DNA of 64,000 nt, from assembly GCA_003447295.1 (NCBI GenBank), contig DLZQ01000067.1, positions 1 through 64,000 on the forward strand. Direction: 5' to 3'. The position numbers and the translations under genes are program-made. Below the pieces are notes generated by a model. That model did not search any database and had not been told where the DNA came from. It worked only from the letters and a program-made list of their open reading frames with translations. This document shows positions 1-6,805 of the stretch, piece after piece (within the stretch, counting starts at the first letter, position 1; every line of letters begins with the position of its first letter). This DNA is from Lachnospiraceae bacterium (lineage in GTDB: Bacteria; Bacillota; Clostridia; Lachnospirales; Lachnospiraceae).

Positions 1-793
1 TATCATAGTCATAAGGGAAACGGAAAAGGAAATTCTGACAGTAAAGAGATGCAGAGGACTGCAACCGCAGGATTTTATGCGGGTTTTGTGGGACAGGGAA
101 TTGAATATACCCAGATCATAAGCAAGGCAGACTACCAGTTGAGCATGATTATTACATCAGCGAAAGGGGTTAATTCAATTAATAATCCTTTATCATATCT
201 ATTGTTTATAAAGGATTTTTCGCTGACTCAGACTATAGATGCAGCAAAAGCAGGCTTACAGGATGCCTGGAATGGAACCTATGATTCAGCGATTGGAAGA
301 AAAATAGGTGCTGGTACATTTAATTATCTACTAATGACGATAGGCGGGGCCCTGCTGAAAGGGAAGGGGACTGCCTGCGAAGCGGTAGAGAGTGGTACTT
401 CATCTGTCAAGACAGATTTTTATGTTAAACCTAACGGAGAGATTGTGCCTGCTACTGGATATAGATATATGCCAGCGGAGGCAAGTTACATGGAATCGCT
501 AAAAAATACAATGGAGATACCAGCGAATCCTAGTGGTACATATATCACTTTTGATAAATTTGATGTACCTACTCCGGGCAGACTTCAGGTGCCACACGAT
601 GCATCTATTCGTGGTTCGTTTGATACATTGCAAATTATTGATGATATCAGAGTACCAAACGGAAAGTGGGGACAAGCAAGTTGGTTAGAACCAATTTACT
701 AAGGATTTTCCTAAGTATGGTCCTGGAGGTGCAACACAGGCACTAACATATCAAAAAATTAAGCTTAATAGTCTTAAGGACTTGTCAAGATAA
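1..793 (+). pseudogene. C-terminal part of a polymorphic-toxin-like protein, frameshifted, 5' end outside window
   Basis: The frame is open from base 1, so the gene begins upstream of the window and the ATG at 49 is internal. The frame stops at 700-702, right after residues WLEPIY. If one T is removed from the TTT at 695-697, the frame runs on for 32 more codons (TKDFPKYGPGGATQ..., ending NSLKDLSR) to the TAA at 791-793, just before the ribosome site of the next gene. The restored sequence reads naturally, so I infer a one-base frameshift or a sequencing error. The N-terminal part has a hydrophobic helix-rich stretch; the last ~110 residues form a compact Gly/Pro/Trp-rich domain. A large upstream protein with a short gene directly behind it, and a second toxin fragment nearby, resemble secreted polymorphic toxins. 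I do not recognise the toxin family. Confidence 0.6.
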
Positions 794-807
794 AGGAGGA
801 GGGTACT

Positions 808-1032
808 ATGCTTTTTTCAAGTGCTAACGATTATAAAAGGTGCAAAGAAATCGTAAGAAAAAAACTATCACAAAGAAATATTTGTGTTAGCGATGATGTT
901 CTTGATAAGATTACAGAAGATGTTATGAATATTACATATGCAAAAGGAGGGAGCTATTCATATGATATAGTTCAATGTTTTGCAGAAACATATGTGGAAG
1001 AAGAGTTTTATAAAAAATTTCTTGAGTGTTAG
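808..1032 (+). CDS. Small putative immunity protein
   Basis: A 74-residue protein with no signal peptide or membrane segment, rich in Lys, Glu and Tyr and predicted mostly helical. Its start is well supported by a strong AAAGGAGGAGGG ribosome site 6-8 bases upstream, and it begins 15 bases after the restored end of the toxin-like frame. Small soluble genes directly behind a toxin C-terminus are typically the cognate immunity gene; that role is inferred from position only. I do not recognise the family. Confidence 0.6.
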   Translation: MLFSSANDYKRCKEIVRKKLSQRNICVSDDVLDKITEDVMNITYAKGGSYSYDIVQCFAETYVEEEFYKKFLEC

Positions 1033-1049
1033 CATTAGAAGTAAAGAAC

Positions 1050-1078
1050 AAGTCGGCAAGGAGTTTCCTTGCCGACTT
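1050..1078 (+). other. Perfect 13-bp stem-loop between two toxin/immunity modules
   Basis: AAGTCGGCAAGGA at 1050-1062 is followed by a GTT loop and its exact reverse complement at 1066-1078. No T-run follows, so it is not a textbook terminator, though it lies 18 bases after the stop of the immunity gene and may still end transcription or protect the 3' end. It also marks the junction between the first toxin/immunity module and the displaced toxin fragment that begins at about 1097. Confidence 0.65.
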
Positions 1079-1096
1079 AGAGCATTTTAACGCTGA

Positions 1097-1456
1097 TGCG
1101 TTAATGTCAAGAGTGGTAGTAAAACAGATGTTACTACAGGACTTGGATATGATGCAGGAGATACTCCAGCAAGAATAGATGGTGATTGGACTGAAAATGA
1201 TATGAAACAAGCATTGTTAGGACATCCACCTAGAGGTTTAGGAAGTCCCGATATTCATCATGGTGGACAGATGCCAGGAGGTGCCCTGCATGAAGTACTA
1301 CCAGGACAACACAGAAATAATCCAGCACTACACCCAAATACATACAACCAAGGCGTAACTCCTGAAATGAGAATGGAAGACAGGCAATTACATTGGTGGT
1401 ATCGAGCAAGAGAACAGGGAGCAGATGAATTACTACCAGACTGGATATATGACTAG
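1097..1456 (+). pseudogene. Displaced C-terminal toxin fragment, HNH/Endo VII-like nuclease candidate
   Basis: The reading frame is open from 1097, after an in-frame TGA at 1094-1096, to the TAG at 1454-1456. The first ATG (1202) has no ribosome site, so this looks like a toxin tail detached from its carrier. The tail has a dense His pattern: GHPPRGLGSPDIHHGGQ, then GGALHEVLPGQHRN, then LHPNTYNQ, and ends in DRQLHWWYRAREQGADELLP. His pairs followed by Gln and a later H-x-N are typical of beta-beta-alpha-metal nuclease toxins of the HNH/Endo VII superfamily (GHH/LHH/WHH types); I infer this class without a firm family name. The SUKH immunity gene 12 bases downstream fits, since SUKH proteins often pair with nuclease toxins. 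Such orphan cassettes can be picked up by a full-length toxin gene through recombination. Confidence 0.6.
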
Positions 1457-1468
1457 AGAGGATAAAAT

Positions 1469-1909
1469 ATGGACAGAATTAGTTTTCAAAACAAGGTTAG
1501 GGAGATGTCAGAAAAGAAACCCAGATTATTTGCCTTGGAGTCAGATGCCAAAGTAGATATTGAAAAGATTGAAGATGTCGAAAAATATTACGACATAATA
1601 CTGCCAGACTCTTATAAAGATTTTGCAAGCCAATATGGAGGAGGATATTTTGGATTTATAGTAGTGTATTCATGTGACTGCAATGGCATGTTTTACATCA
1701 AGGATAATGTATTAAAAGAATGGGTTATAGAGAAGTCTTTTTTTCCAGTTGTCGATTTAGAAACAGGAGATTTCCTGGGATTTGAAATAGATGCTGGAAT
1801 ATGCAAAAGCAAAGTTACTTTGTATTCACATGAGGAAGAAGCATTACAGGGAATGCAAATGGATTTTTATGAGGCTTTATTAAAATATGGTTTAAAATGT
1901 GATGAATAA
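1469..1909 (+). CDS. SMI1/KNR4 (SUKH) family immunity protein
   Basis: A 146-residue soluble protein with SUKH hallmarks: an N-terminal helix with acidic residues before YYDIILPDSYKDFASQYGGG, the LP-x-x-Y-x-x-F...GGG signature at about residues 46-60, then alternating strands and the FFPVVDLETGDFLGFEID segment. SUKH proteins neutralise toxins, often nucleases, from polymorphic toxin systems. A ribosome site (AGAGAGGATAAA) lies just upstream. The gene follows the displaced toxin tail by 12 bases, so it is its probable antidote and may persist as protection against kin toxins. The family call is confident; the partner is inferred from position. Confidence 0.85.
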   Translation: MDRISFQNKVREMSEKKPRLFALESDAKVDIEKIEDVEKYYDIILPDSYKDFASQYGGGYFGFIVVYSCDCNGMFYIKDNVLKEWVIEKSFFPVVDLETGDFLGFEIDAGICKSKVTLYSHEEEALQGMQMDFYEALLKYGLKCDE

Positions 1910-1939
1910 AATGTAACAATTTTGCAACATTTTTCTTGA

Positions 1940-2078
1940 CGATTCCAAAGCCTCTATGTTACCATGGCACGCACCAGGGGGTATAAGGGGGATGAAAAGT
2001 TCTCGTAATACCTAAACAAAAACATAGAATCGGGAATGTTTTATTGGCGACAACCGCCATGGAACATTCTCGATTTTT
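1940..2078 (+). ncRNA. Candidate structured leader or 3' RNA ending in a terminator-like hairpin
   Basis: This gene-free stretch has nested pairing. CTATGTT (1954-1960) pairs with AACATAG (2021-2027), enclosing GGTAT (1980-1984) with ATACC (2008-2012). Directly after it, AATCGGGAATGTT (2028-2040) pairs with AACATTCTCGATT (2063-2075) with a single G-U, with an inner TGGCG/CGCCA stem (2045-2049, 2055-2059) and a short run of five T. AATCG at 2028-2032 could instead pair with CGATT at 1940-1944, so two mutually exclusive folds are possible. No known riboswitch class is recognised, and no intact gene follows. It may equally be the terminator of the SUKH gene plus mobile-element debris. Confidence 0.35.
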
Positions 2079-2162
2079 CTGCTACATGGCAATCCTGACA
2101 AAATTATCCAAAGGTATAACAAATTTTTGAACAGCAGAAAAAGTTATGCCAAGCTAGATTTC

Positions 2163-2221
2163 ACCCAACGGCTCTGCCGGTGGGTATTTCCCGGCTTATG
2201 CCGTCTGTGGCGGCATAAGCC
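2163..2221 (+). repeat. Two adjacent stem-loops in mobile-element debris
   Basis: The first is ACCCA-A-CGGC (2163-2172) against GCCG-G-TGGGT (2176-2185). The second is a perfect 11-bp stem, GGCTTATGCCG (2193-2203) and CGGCATAAGCC (2211-2221), with a TCTGTGG loop. Paired subterminal hairpins of this kind are common at ends of mobile elements, but no transposase belonging to them is visible here. Confidence 0.4.
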
Positions 2222-2786
2222 CTTTAACCTGCACTATTTTCGACCCTAATATTTTTCTTATATTTTCTAAAAGTATCTTCTTTCACATTTCCACAACAAG
2301 CCCTAAAAAGTCTATCATGGGTAACTCCTCGACTTCGCTCTTAAAATCGCACACAGGGGCAACACAGGCTCTCACAGGGGCAAGAGAAAGTTGATTTGTC
2401 TGTCTAAAAAATGAATTTGTGCATATTTACGGTTTTTTCTCTGCTTTTGGTCTATGGCATAAAGCCAATTCTGTCTTCACATCGCCAAAGTTTCCTCCGA
2501 TTTTTCAAAAACAAAAATTTTGACTTGCAACTGTTCTTTTTCAGAGTTAACATCACACACCACGAAGGAGATTTCTTCTGCTTCGTGTCCTGTGTTCTAC
2601 AGGATGTATCCATCTCCATGAAAGTCAGCGGTGTTCCTTTGCGGAATATTTTGTGCCTGACCAGAAGTGGATAGGCTATACCACTCTTGCACACTTGGTT
2701 GCTGAAAAGATGCGTAATTCCGAGAAAGATGCTTAACAGTTGAGATTGCCACTATTTTGCCAAACATTGAGATTGGGGTTGATTTT
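2222..2786. other. Gene-free mobile-element debris upstream of the IS110 remnant
   Basis: No convincing intact gene is present. The 11-mer CACAGGGGCAA occurs twice between about 2350 and 2390. On the plus strand, a coding-like tail (EYFVPDQKWIGYTTLAHL..., ending SEKDA and a TAA near 2736) has no start. On the minus strand another short coding-like tail (EEISFVVCDVNSEKEQ...) overlaps part of the same stretch. Both look like gene remnants. If the IS110 remnant keeps its left end, the last 200-350 bases could contain the bridge-RNA region known for IS110 elements, but I cannot show that here. Confidence 0.4.
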
Positions 2787-3428
2787 ATGGTTAAAGAAAA
2801 TTTTATTTATGTGGGTATCGATTTACACAAAGAAACCCACACAGCAGTTATGATTGACTGCTACAATCAAAAGCTTGGAGAGATTACTTTTCCAAACAGA
2901 CCAGCCGATTTTCCTAAGCTGGTAACAAAGGTTAAAAAATGCAATACTGATGCAAAAGAAGTAGTCTATGGTCTGGAGAATGCTTATGGTTACGGCAGAC
3001 CTTTAGCGGTGTGGCTGATTGATAAGGGGTATTTTGTAAAGGATGTAAATACCGCTATCTCACATCGACAGGCAAAGCACCGGGGGGCCATGTATCGCAA
3101 AAGTGACAGTGATGATGCGGAAGCCAGTGCACTTGCAACATTAAACATGCTTGATAAGCTTCCGGATGCTTGTCCGAACGATGCGTACTGGTCACTCGGT
3201 CAGTTGGTGCACCGCAGGGACAATATCATGAAGCAAAGGACGAGATCAGTAAGTTTACAAATTGACTATGAGGAGTATGTTAAAGCTGATACTGCCAATA
3301 AAAAAAGACTAATTATAGATAATATATTAGAAGCTGTAAAATCTGTTTCGAAAAAGGAAAAAATTAATTATAGTTTATTTGAAGAGGATGTACGAGAGTT
3401 TTGTGATAATAATAACATTATAATTTAA
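2787..3428 (+). pseudogene. Truncated, chimeric IS110-family transposase
   Basis: The frame begins MVKENFIYVGIDLHKETHTA, the first Asp-bearing motif of the DEDD/RuvC-like domain of IS110 transposases, and continues through YGLENAYGYGRPLAVWL (the Glu motif) and HRGAMYRKSDSDDAEASALA (the last Asp motifs). Intact members run to about 400 residues with a C-terminal Transposase_20 domain that carries the catalytic Ser. Here similarity stops near RTRSVSLQ, and the last ~55 residues (DYEEYVKADTANKK...) are unlike IS110 and read like the tail of another, acidic protein. In another frame that tail seems to continue (GMTFDDFKRFPMEATVRGR...) to a TAA at about 3528. So this is a deletion fusion and not an active enzyme. 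The start at 2787 fits family N-termini better than the upstream codon at 2757. Confidence 0.75.
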
Positions 3429-3727
3429 ATGGTATGACTTTTGACGATTTCAAACGCTTTCCAATGGAAGCTACTGTGAGGGGACGGGAAGTCCCAAGAA
3501 AAATTTTGCTTAATTATGCACCCACATAAGGATATACAATTTATGGATAACACAGAATTTAAAAAGATAGTAAAAGTATGCAAAACAGTAAAATTTATGG
3601 TTGTTTAATAAAACAAGAGCATATTATTTCGGTGCCCCGAATGCTGTATTTCAGAGGTGCTCACTGGCAATGACAAAGCAGAAAGATTCTTAAATGAAGA
3701 AAAAAGAAAAAAATAGTATGTAATTAA
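3429..3727. other. Gene remnants between the IS110 fragment and the DUF3800 promoter
   Basis: No intact gene. At 3434-3528 a short frame (MTFDDFKRFPMEATVRGR...) probably continues the non-IS110 tail of the preceding pseudogene after a frameshift. At about 3612-3715 another tail (FRCPECCISEVLTGNDKAER...), with a zinc-ribbon-like Cys pair and a Lys-rich end, lacks any start. Both look like decay products. Confidence 0.4.
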
Positions 3728-3756
3728 TTGATTTTTTTGAAATAATCGCATATACT
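3728..3756 (+). promoter_or_regulatory. Sigma-A-type promoter for the DUF3800 gene
   Basis: TTGATT at 3728-3733 and TATACT at 3751-3756 are separated by exactly 17 bases. Transcription would begin near 3763, giving a leader of about 110 bases. Confidence 0.7.
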
Positions 3757-3762
3757 ATTAAT

Positions 3763-3860
3763 ACAGATGAAGATCTGTTGTGCATATGCACAATAAATAT
3801 ATGGGCTGGTCGTAAGACCCGGGTCCACCAAACGGCGGGTAAGACACCCGCCATTTTTAT
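3763..3860 (+). ncRNA. Structured 5' leader of the DUF3800 gene (DUF3800-type RNA motif candidate)
   Basis: Four consecutive stem-loops fill the leader: CAGAT-GAAG-ATCTG (3764-3777); the perfect palindrome TTGTGCATATGCACAA (3778-3793); GGTC-GTAA-GACC with a GNRA loop (3808-3819); and GGCGGGT-AAGAC-ACCCGCC (3834-3852), which is followed by ATTTTTATT and so has terminator form. The coding start follows 22 bases later. Comparative genomics has described several DUF3800 RNA motifs upstream of DUF3800 genes; this leader fits in position and density of structure, but I cannot assign it to a subclass. The terminator-like last hairpin suggests attenuation, or a small RNA released upstream of the gene. 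Confidence 0.6.
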
Positions 3861-3874
3861 TATACGGGGGATGA

Positions 3875-4549
3875 ATGAAAGAATTAAGCATTTTTGTAGA
3901 TGAATCTGGTGATTTTGGAGTTTATGATTATCATGCACCATTTTATATTATATCTATGGTATTACATGATCAGGCAGTTAACATTGTCGACGATTTGAAA
4001 ATATTGGAGAATGAACTTAGTAATATTGGATGGCCAAAGCATAGTGTTCATTCTGGACCGGTGATAAGGTCGGAAGAAGAATATCGAGGATATGATTTAA
4101 AAGAACGACAAAAAATTATTATGAAAATGATGAGTTTTGTACGTCGTTTGAATATAAACTTTAAGTCAATATACATAGAAAAGAAACATATAGAGGATTC
4201 TATAGAAGCAACCGGAAAGCTTAGTAAGCAATTGGCTGTATTTATTCGTGATAATTATGCTTTCTTTTGCAATTATGATACTGTTAAGATATATTATGAT
4301 AATGGACAAGTGGAGGTAACAAGAATTCTATCATCAGTTTTTAACGCATTATTGGAAAACGTTGAATTTCGTAAGGTAATTCCAGCTGATTATAGATTGT
4401 TTCAAGTTGCAGATTTGATATGTACACTTAAGTTGACGGAACTAAAGATGGAGAATCATTTGTTGTCAAAATCAGAAATATATTTTTTCAATGATGAAAG
4501 AACATTAAAGAAGAATTATTTGAAGCCGCTATCAAAGAAAGAATTGTAG
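3875..4549 (+). CDS. DUF3800 domain-containing protein
   Basis: A 224-residue soluble protein with DUF3800 hallmarks: the N-terminal FVDESGDFG motif (residues ~7-15), a central KIYYDNGQVEVTRIL segment, and a C-terminal YRLFQVADLICTLKLTELK followed by a Lys-rich end. The conserved acidic residues (Asp-Glu-Ser-Gly at the start, Asp in YYDNG, Asp in QVADL) recall an RNase H-like metal centre, so nuclease activity is plausible but unproven. It is monocistronic between its own promoter and terminator. DUF3800 genes are often on mobile or defence-rich DNA, which fits the surrounding toxin and IS remnants. Start: the GGGGG at 3866-3870 is the likely ribosome site. Confidence 0.9.
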   Translation: MKELSIFVDESGDFGVYDYHAPFYIISMVLHDQAVNIVDDLKILENELSNIGWPKHSVHSGPVIRSEEEYRGYDLKERQKIIMKMMSFVRRLNINFKSIYIEKKHIEDSIEATGKLSKQLAVFIRDNYAFFCNYDTVKIYYDNGQVEVTRILSSVFNALLENVEFRKVIPADYRLFQVADLICTLKLTELKMENHLLSKSEIYFFNDERTLKKNYLKPLSKKEL

Positions 4550-4562
4550 AGCAAAATTATAG

Positions 4563-4607
4563 AAAGAATCGGTAGACAGTAAAATGTCAGCCGGTTCTTT
4601 TTATTTT
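4563..4607 (+). terminator. Rho-independent terminator of the DUF3800 gene
   Basis: AAAGAATCGG (4563-4572) pairs with CCGGTTCTTT (4591-4600), with one G-U, and is followed by a T-rich tract. Confidence 0.75.
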
Positions 4608-4673
4608 ATCCAGAAAATGATGTAATATTGTGTTATATTGCAGTTAGTGAAAGAACAGGTAGTAGTTTAAACA

Positions 4674-4720
4674 AAGGAAGGGCATAGCCAACGACTTTAT
4701 CGTTGCTGTGCCCTTTCCTT
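4674..4720 (-). terminator. Terminator of the ABC-F gene
   Basis: A long, nearly perfect inverted repeat: AAGGAAGGGCATAGCCAACG at the left and CGTTGCTGTGCCCTTTCCTT at the right, around a short AT loop. It lies 15 bases beyond the ABC-F stop. T-rich flanks on both strands would let it work in both directions. Confidence 0.8.
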
Positions 4721-4734
4721 AAAAATACATTTAT

Positions 4735-6666
4735 TTACTCTGCCAGTTCTTCCCACTGTTCATATAATTTTTCCAACTGTTCCTGGCAGGTAGTCTGCTC
4801 TTTGGACAGCTCCTGCAGCTTTGCCACCTGGGTGCCAATGGCGGGATCGGACATTTCGGTGTCGATCTCGGAGATGCGGGCTTCCAGTTCGGCAATCTTT
4901 TCCTCGCATTTTTTCAGGTCGTTTTCTTTCTTGCGGAGTCTCGCCTGTTCTTCCTTCTGTGCTTTCCAGTCCAATTTGACTTCGGATTCTGCAGCCTTAG
5001 TGGCAGCCGTGTTATCTGCATCCGCACTCTGCGGAGTACTGGCTTCTATGGCAGCCATTACGGTGTCGTGCTTTTCCAGATAGTAGTCATAATTTCCAAC
5101 ATAACTTACGAATTGTCCCTCTGTCAGATCCAGGATCCTGTGGGCGGTACGGTTGATGAAGTAACGGTCGTGGGAGACATACAATATGGTTCCCTCGTAA
5201 CCGTTCAGGGCATCCTCCAGAATCTCCTTGGACATGATATCTAAGTGGTTCGTCGGCTCATCCAGGATGAGGAAGTTCGCGTTGGAGAGTACCAGCTTGG
5301 CGAGAGACACGCGTCCGCGCTCACCGCCACTCAGATCACTGATACGCTTGAACACATCCTCACCGGTGAAGAGGAAAGCCGCCAGTACATTGCGGATCTG
5401 GGTATTGTTCAGGTAGGGATAATCGTCCGAGATCTCTTCAAACAATGTCTTCTCGCTGTGGAGCACATGATGCTCCTGATCGTAATAGCCGATCTCTACA
5501 TTGGAACCTAAGCGGAAGGTGCCCTGATCGGCGGGAACGAGACCATTTAAGATCTTAAGCAAAGTGGTCTTGCCGCTGCCATTATCACCGATGATCGCCA
5601 CATGCTCGCCGCGCTTGATCTCGAAATTGACATCGGTAAAAAGCTTATGGGAGTCAAAGCTTTTGGACAGATGCTCCACAGTCAGCACATCATTGCCACT
5701 TAAGATCCGGGGCATCAGTGTCAGCTTCATATCTGTGCGGACTTCGGAGGGTTTTTCGATGACCTCAATCTTGTCCAGCATTTTCTCCCGGCTTTCCGCC
5801 CGCTTGATGGACTTTTCCCGGTTGAAGGACTTTAATTTTTCAATGACTTCTTCCTGATGCTTGATCTCACGCTGCTGGTTCATATAGGCATTCCAGGCAG
5901 CAACGCGCAGCTGTTCCTTTTTTACGGCATAATCGGAGTAATTCCCCATAAAGGTCGTAGCCTTGGATTGATCGATCTCGATGACTTTCCCGGCAATCCG
6001 GTCCAGGAAATACCGGTCGTGGGAGACGATGAGAACGGCTCCCTTGTAATTCAACAGATAAGTCTCTAACCAGGCGATGGAGTTCATATCCAGATGGTTC
6101 GTTGGCTCGTCTAAGATGATCAGATCCGGATTCTGTAACAGAAGCCGTCCTAACGCCACACGGGTCTTTTGACCGCCGGAGAGTGTGGCAACCGGCTTGG
6201 AGAATTCATCTTCGGTAAAGCCAAGACCCTTTAAAACACCGACCAGCTCACTGCGGTAGAGATAGCCGCCGCCGGTCTCGAAAGCGTGGGTGAGAGAGGT
6301 GTACTGCTTCATCAGGTCTTCCAGAGCATCCCCATCAGCATGCTTCATATTGTTTTCGCATTCCCGGATCTTTTCTTCCAGGCGCAGCAGATCCGCCTTG
6401 ACGGATAACAGTTCCTCGTAAATGGTGTGAGAGGTGTCCACGGTGCTGTTTTGGGCGAGATACCCAAGTGTCTTGTCTTTCGCCAGAACCACCTGTCCGT
6501 CATCGGGAGTCATTTCTCCTACGATGATGCGGAGCAGCGTTGTTTTTCCGGCACCGTTGATGCCCACAATGGCAGCTTTTTCATGATCCTCTATATGAAA
6601 AGAGACATTTTTCAATACTTGATTTTCCACAAATGCTTTTGAAATATTCTGACAAGATAATATCAT
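4735..6666 (-). CDS. ABC-F family ATPase (Uup/YfmR-like)
   Basis: A 643-residue soluble protein with two ABC cassettes and no membrane segments. Cassette 1 has Walker A GINGAGKTT at residues ~35-43, signature LSGGQKTR and Walker B LIILDEPTNHLD. Cassette 2 has GDNGSGKTT, LSGGERGR and FLILDEPTNHLD. A charged linker helix with many Lys/Glu (the P-site tRNA-interaction motif region) lies between them. The C-terminal ~90 residues form a Glu/Lys-rich coiled coil, as in Uup-type proteins. ABC-F proteins act on the ribosome, relieving stalls or antibiotic inhibition; whether this one is housekeeping or protective cannot be told from sequence. It is divergent from rex and shares its operator region. 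Confidence 0.92.
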   Translation of the reverse strand: MILSCQNISKAFVENQVLKNVSFHIEDHEKAAIVGINGAGKTTLLRIIVGEMTPDDGQVVLAKDKTLGYLAQNSTVDTSHTIYEELLSVKADLLRLEEKIRECENNMKHADGDALEDLMKQYTSLTHAFETGGGYLYRSELVGVLKGLGFTEDEFSKPVATLSGGQKTRVALGRLLLQNPDLIILDEPTNHLDMNSIAWLETYLLNYKGAVLIVSHDRYFLDRIAGKVIEIDQSKATTFMGNYSDYAVKKEQLRVAAWNAYMNQQREIKHQEEVIEKLKSFNREKSIKRAESREKMLDKIEVIEKPSEVRTDMKLTLMPRILSGNDVLTVEHLSKSFDSHKLFTDVNFEIKRGEHVAIIGDNGSGKTTLLKILNGLVPADQGTFRLGSNVEIGYYDQEHHVLHSEKTLFEEISDDYPYLNNTQIRNVLAAFLFTGEDVFKRISDLSGGERGRVSLAKLVLSNANFLILDEPTNHLDIMSKEILEDALNGYEGTILYVSHDRYFINRTAHRILDLTEGQFVSYVGNYDYYLEKHDTVMAAIEASTPQSADADNTAATKAAESEVKLDWKAQKEEQARLRKKENDLKKCEEKIAELEARISEIDTEMSDPAIGTQVAKLQELSKEQTTCQEQLEKLYEQWEELAE

Positions 6667-6719
6667 GGTAGTAAGTATCCTTTATTTCCAGCCCACACAG
6701 AACGGACTTTTTAAATTTT

Positions 6720-6748
6720 ATTGTAACGAAAAGAAGAAAACCTGTCAA
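6720..6748 (-). promoter_or_regulatory. Promoter of the ABC-F gene
   Basis: Read on the minus strand, TTGACA (plus-strand 6743-6748) and TACAAT (6720-6725) are 17 bases apart. The predicted start near 6713 gives a leader of about 47 bases before the ABC-F ATG. The -35 box is the left half of the palindrome shared with the rex promoter. Confidence 0.7.
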
Positions 6749-6759
6749 TTCATTGACAA
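6742..6759. promoter_or_regulatory. Rex-box-like operator shared by the divergent promoters
   Basis: CTGTCAATTCATTGACAA keeps 11 of the 14 fixed positions of the clostridial Rex box (TTGTTAA-N4-TTAACAA), and the core TGTCAAT-TC-ATTGACA is a perfect inverted repeat. It covers the -35 boxes of both rex and the ABC-F gene, so one bound dimer could block both. Autoregulation of rex is known in several Firmicutes; control of the ABC-F gene is inferred. Confidence 0.55.
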
Positions 6760-6782
6760 GTTTTTAACATATGGTGTATACT
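6753..6782 (+). promoter_or_regulatory. Promoter of rex
   Basis: TTGACA at 6753-6758 and TATACT at 6777-6782 are 18 bases apart, with the transcription start expected near 6789, giving a very short leader before the ribosome site at 6792. Confidence 0.7.
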
Positions 6783-6805
6783 TAAATAATCGGAGGTGAA
6801 AGTAG

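Noticed and set aside
1921-1990. Possible c-di-GMP riboswitch because of a CAAAGCCTC stretch
   Set aside because: The other conserved parts of that riboswitch class are absent or out of order.
2411-2694. Overlapping plus- and minus-strand frames of 80-87 codons before the IS110 remnant
   Set aside because: No ribosome sites, no recognisable family, low-complexity hydrophobic or basic content, and location in decayed mobile DNA.
5564-6069. Plus-strand frames across the ABC-F gene
   Set aside because: Antisense to conserved ATPase motifs; no family resemblance.
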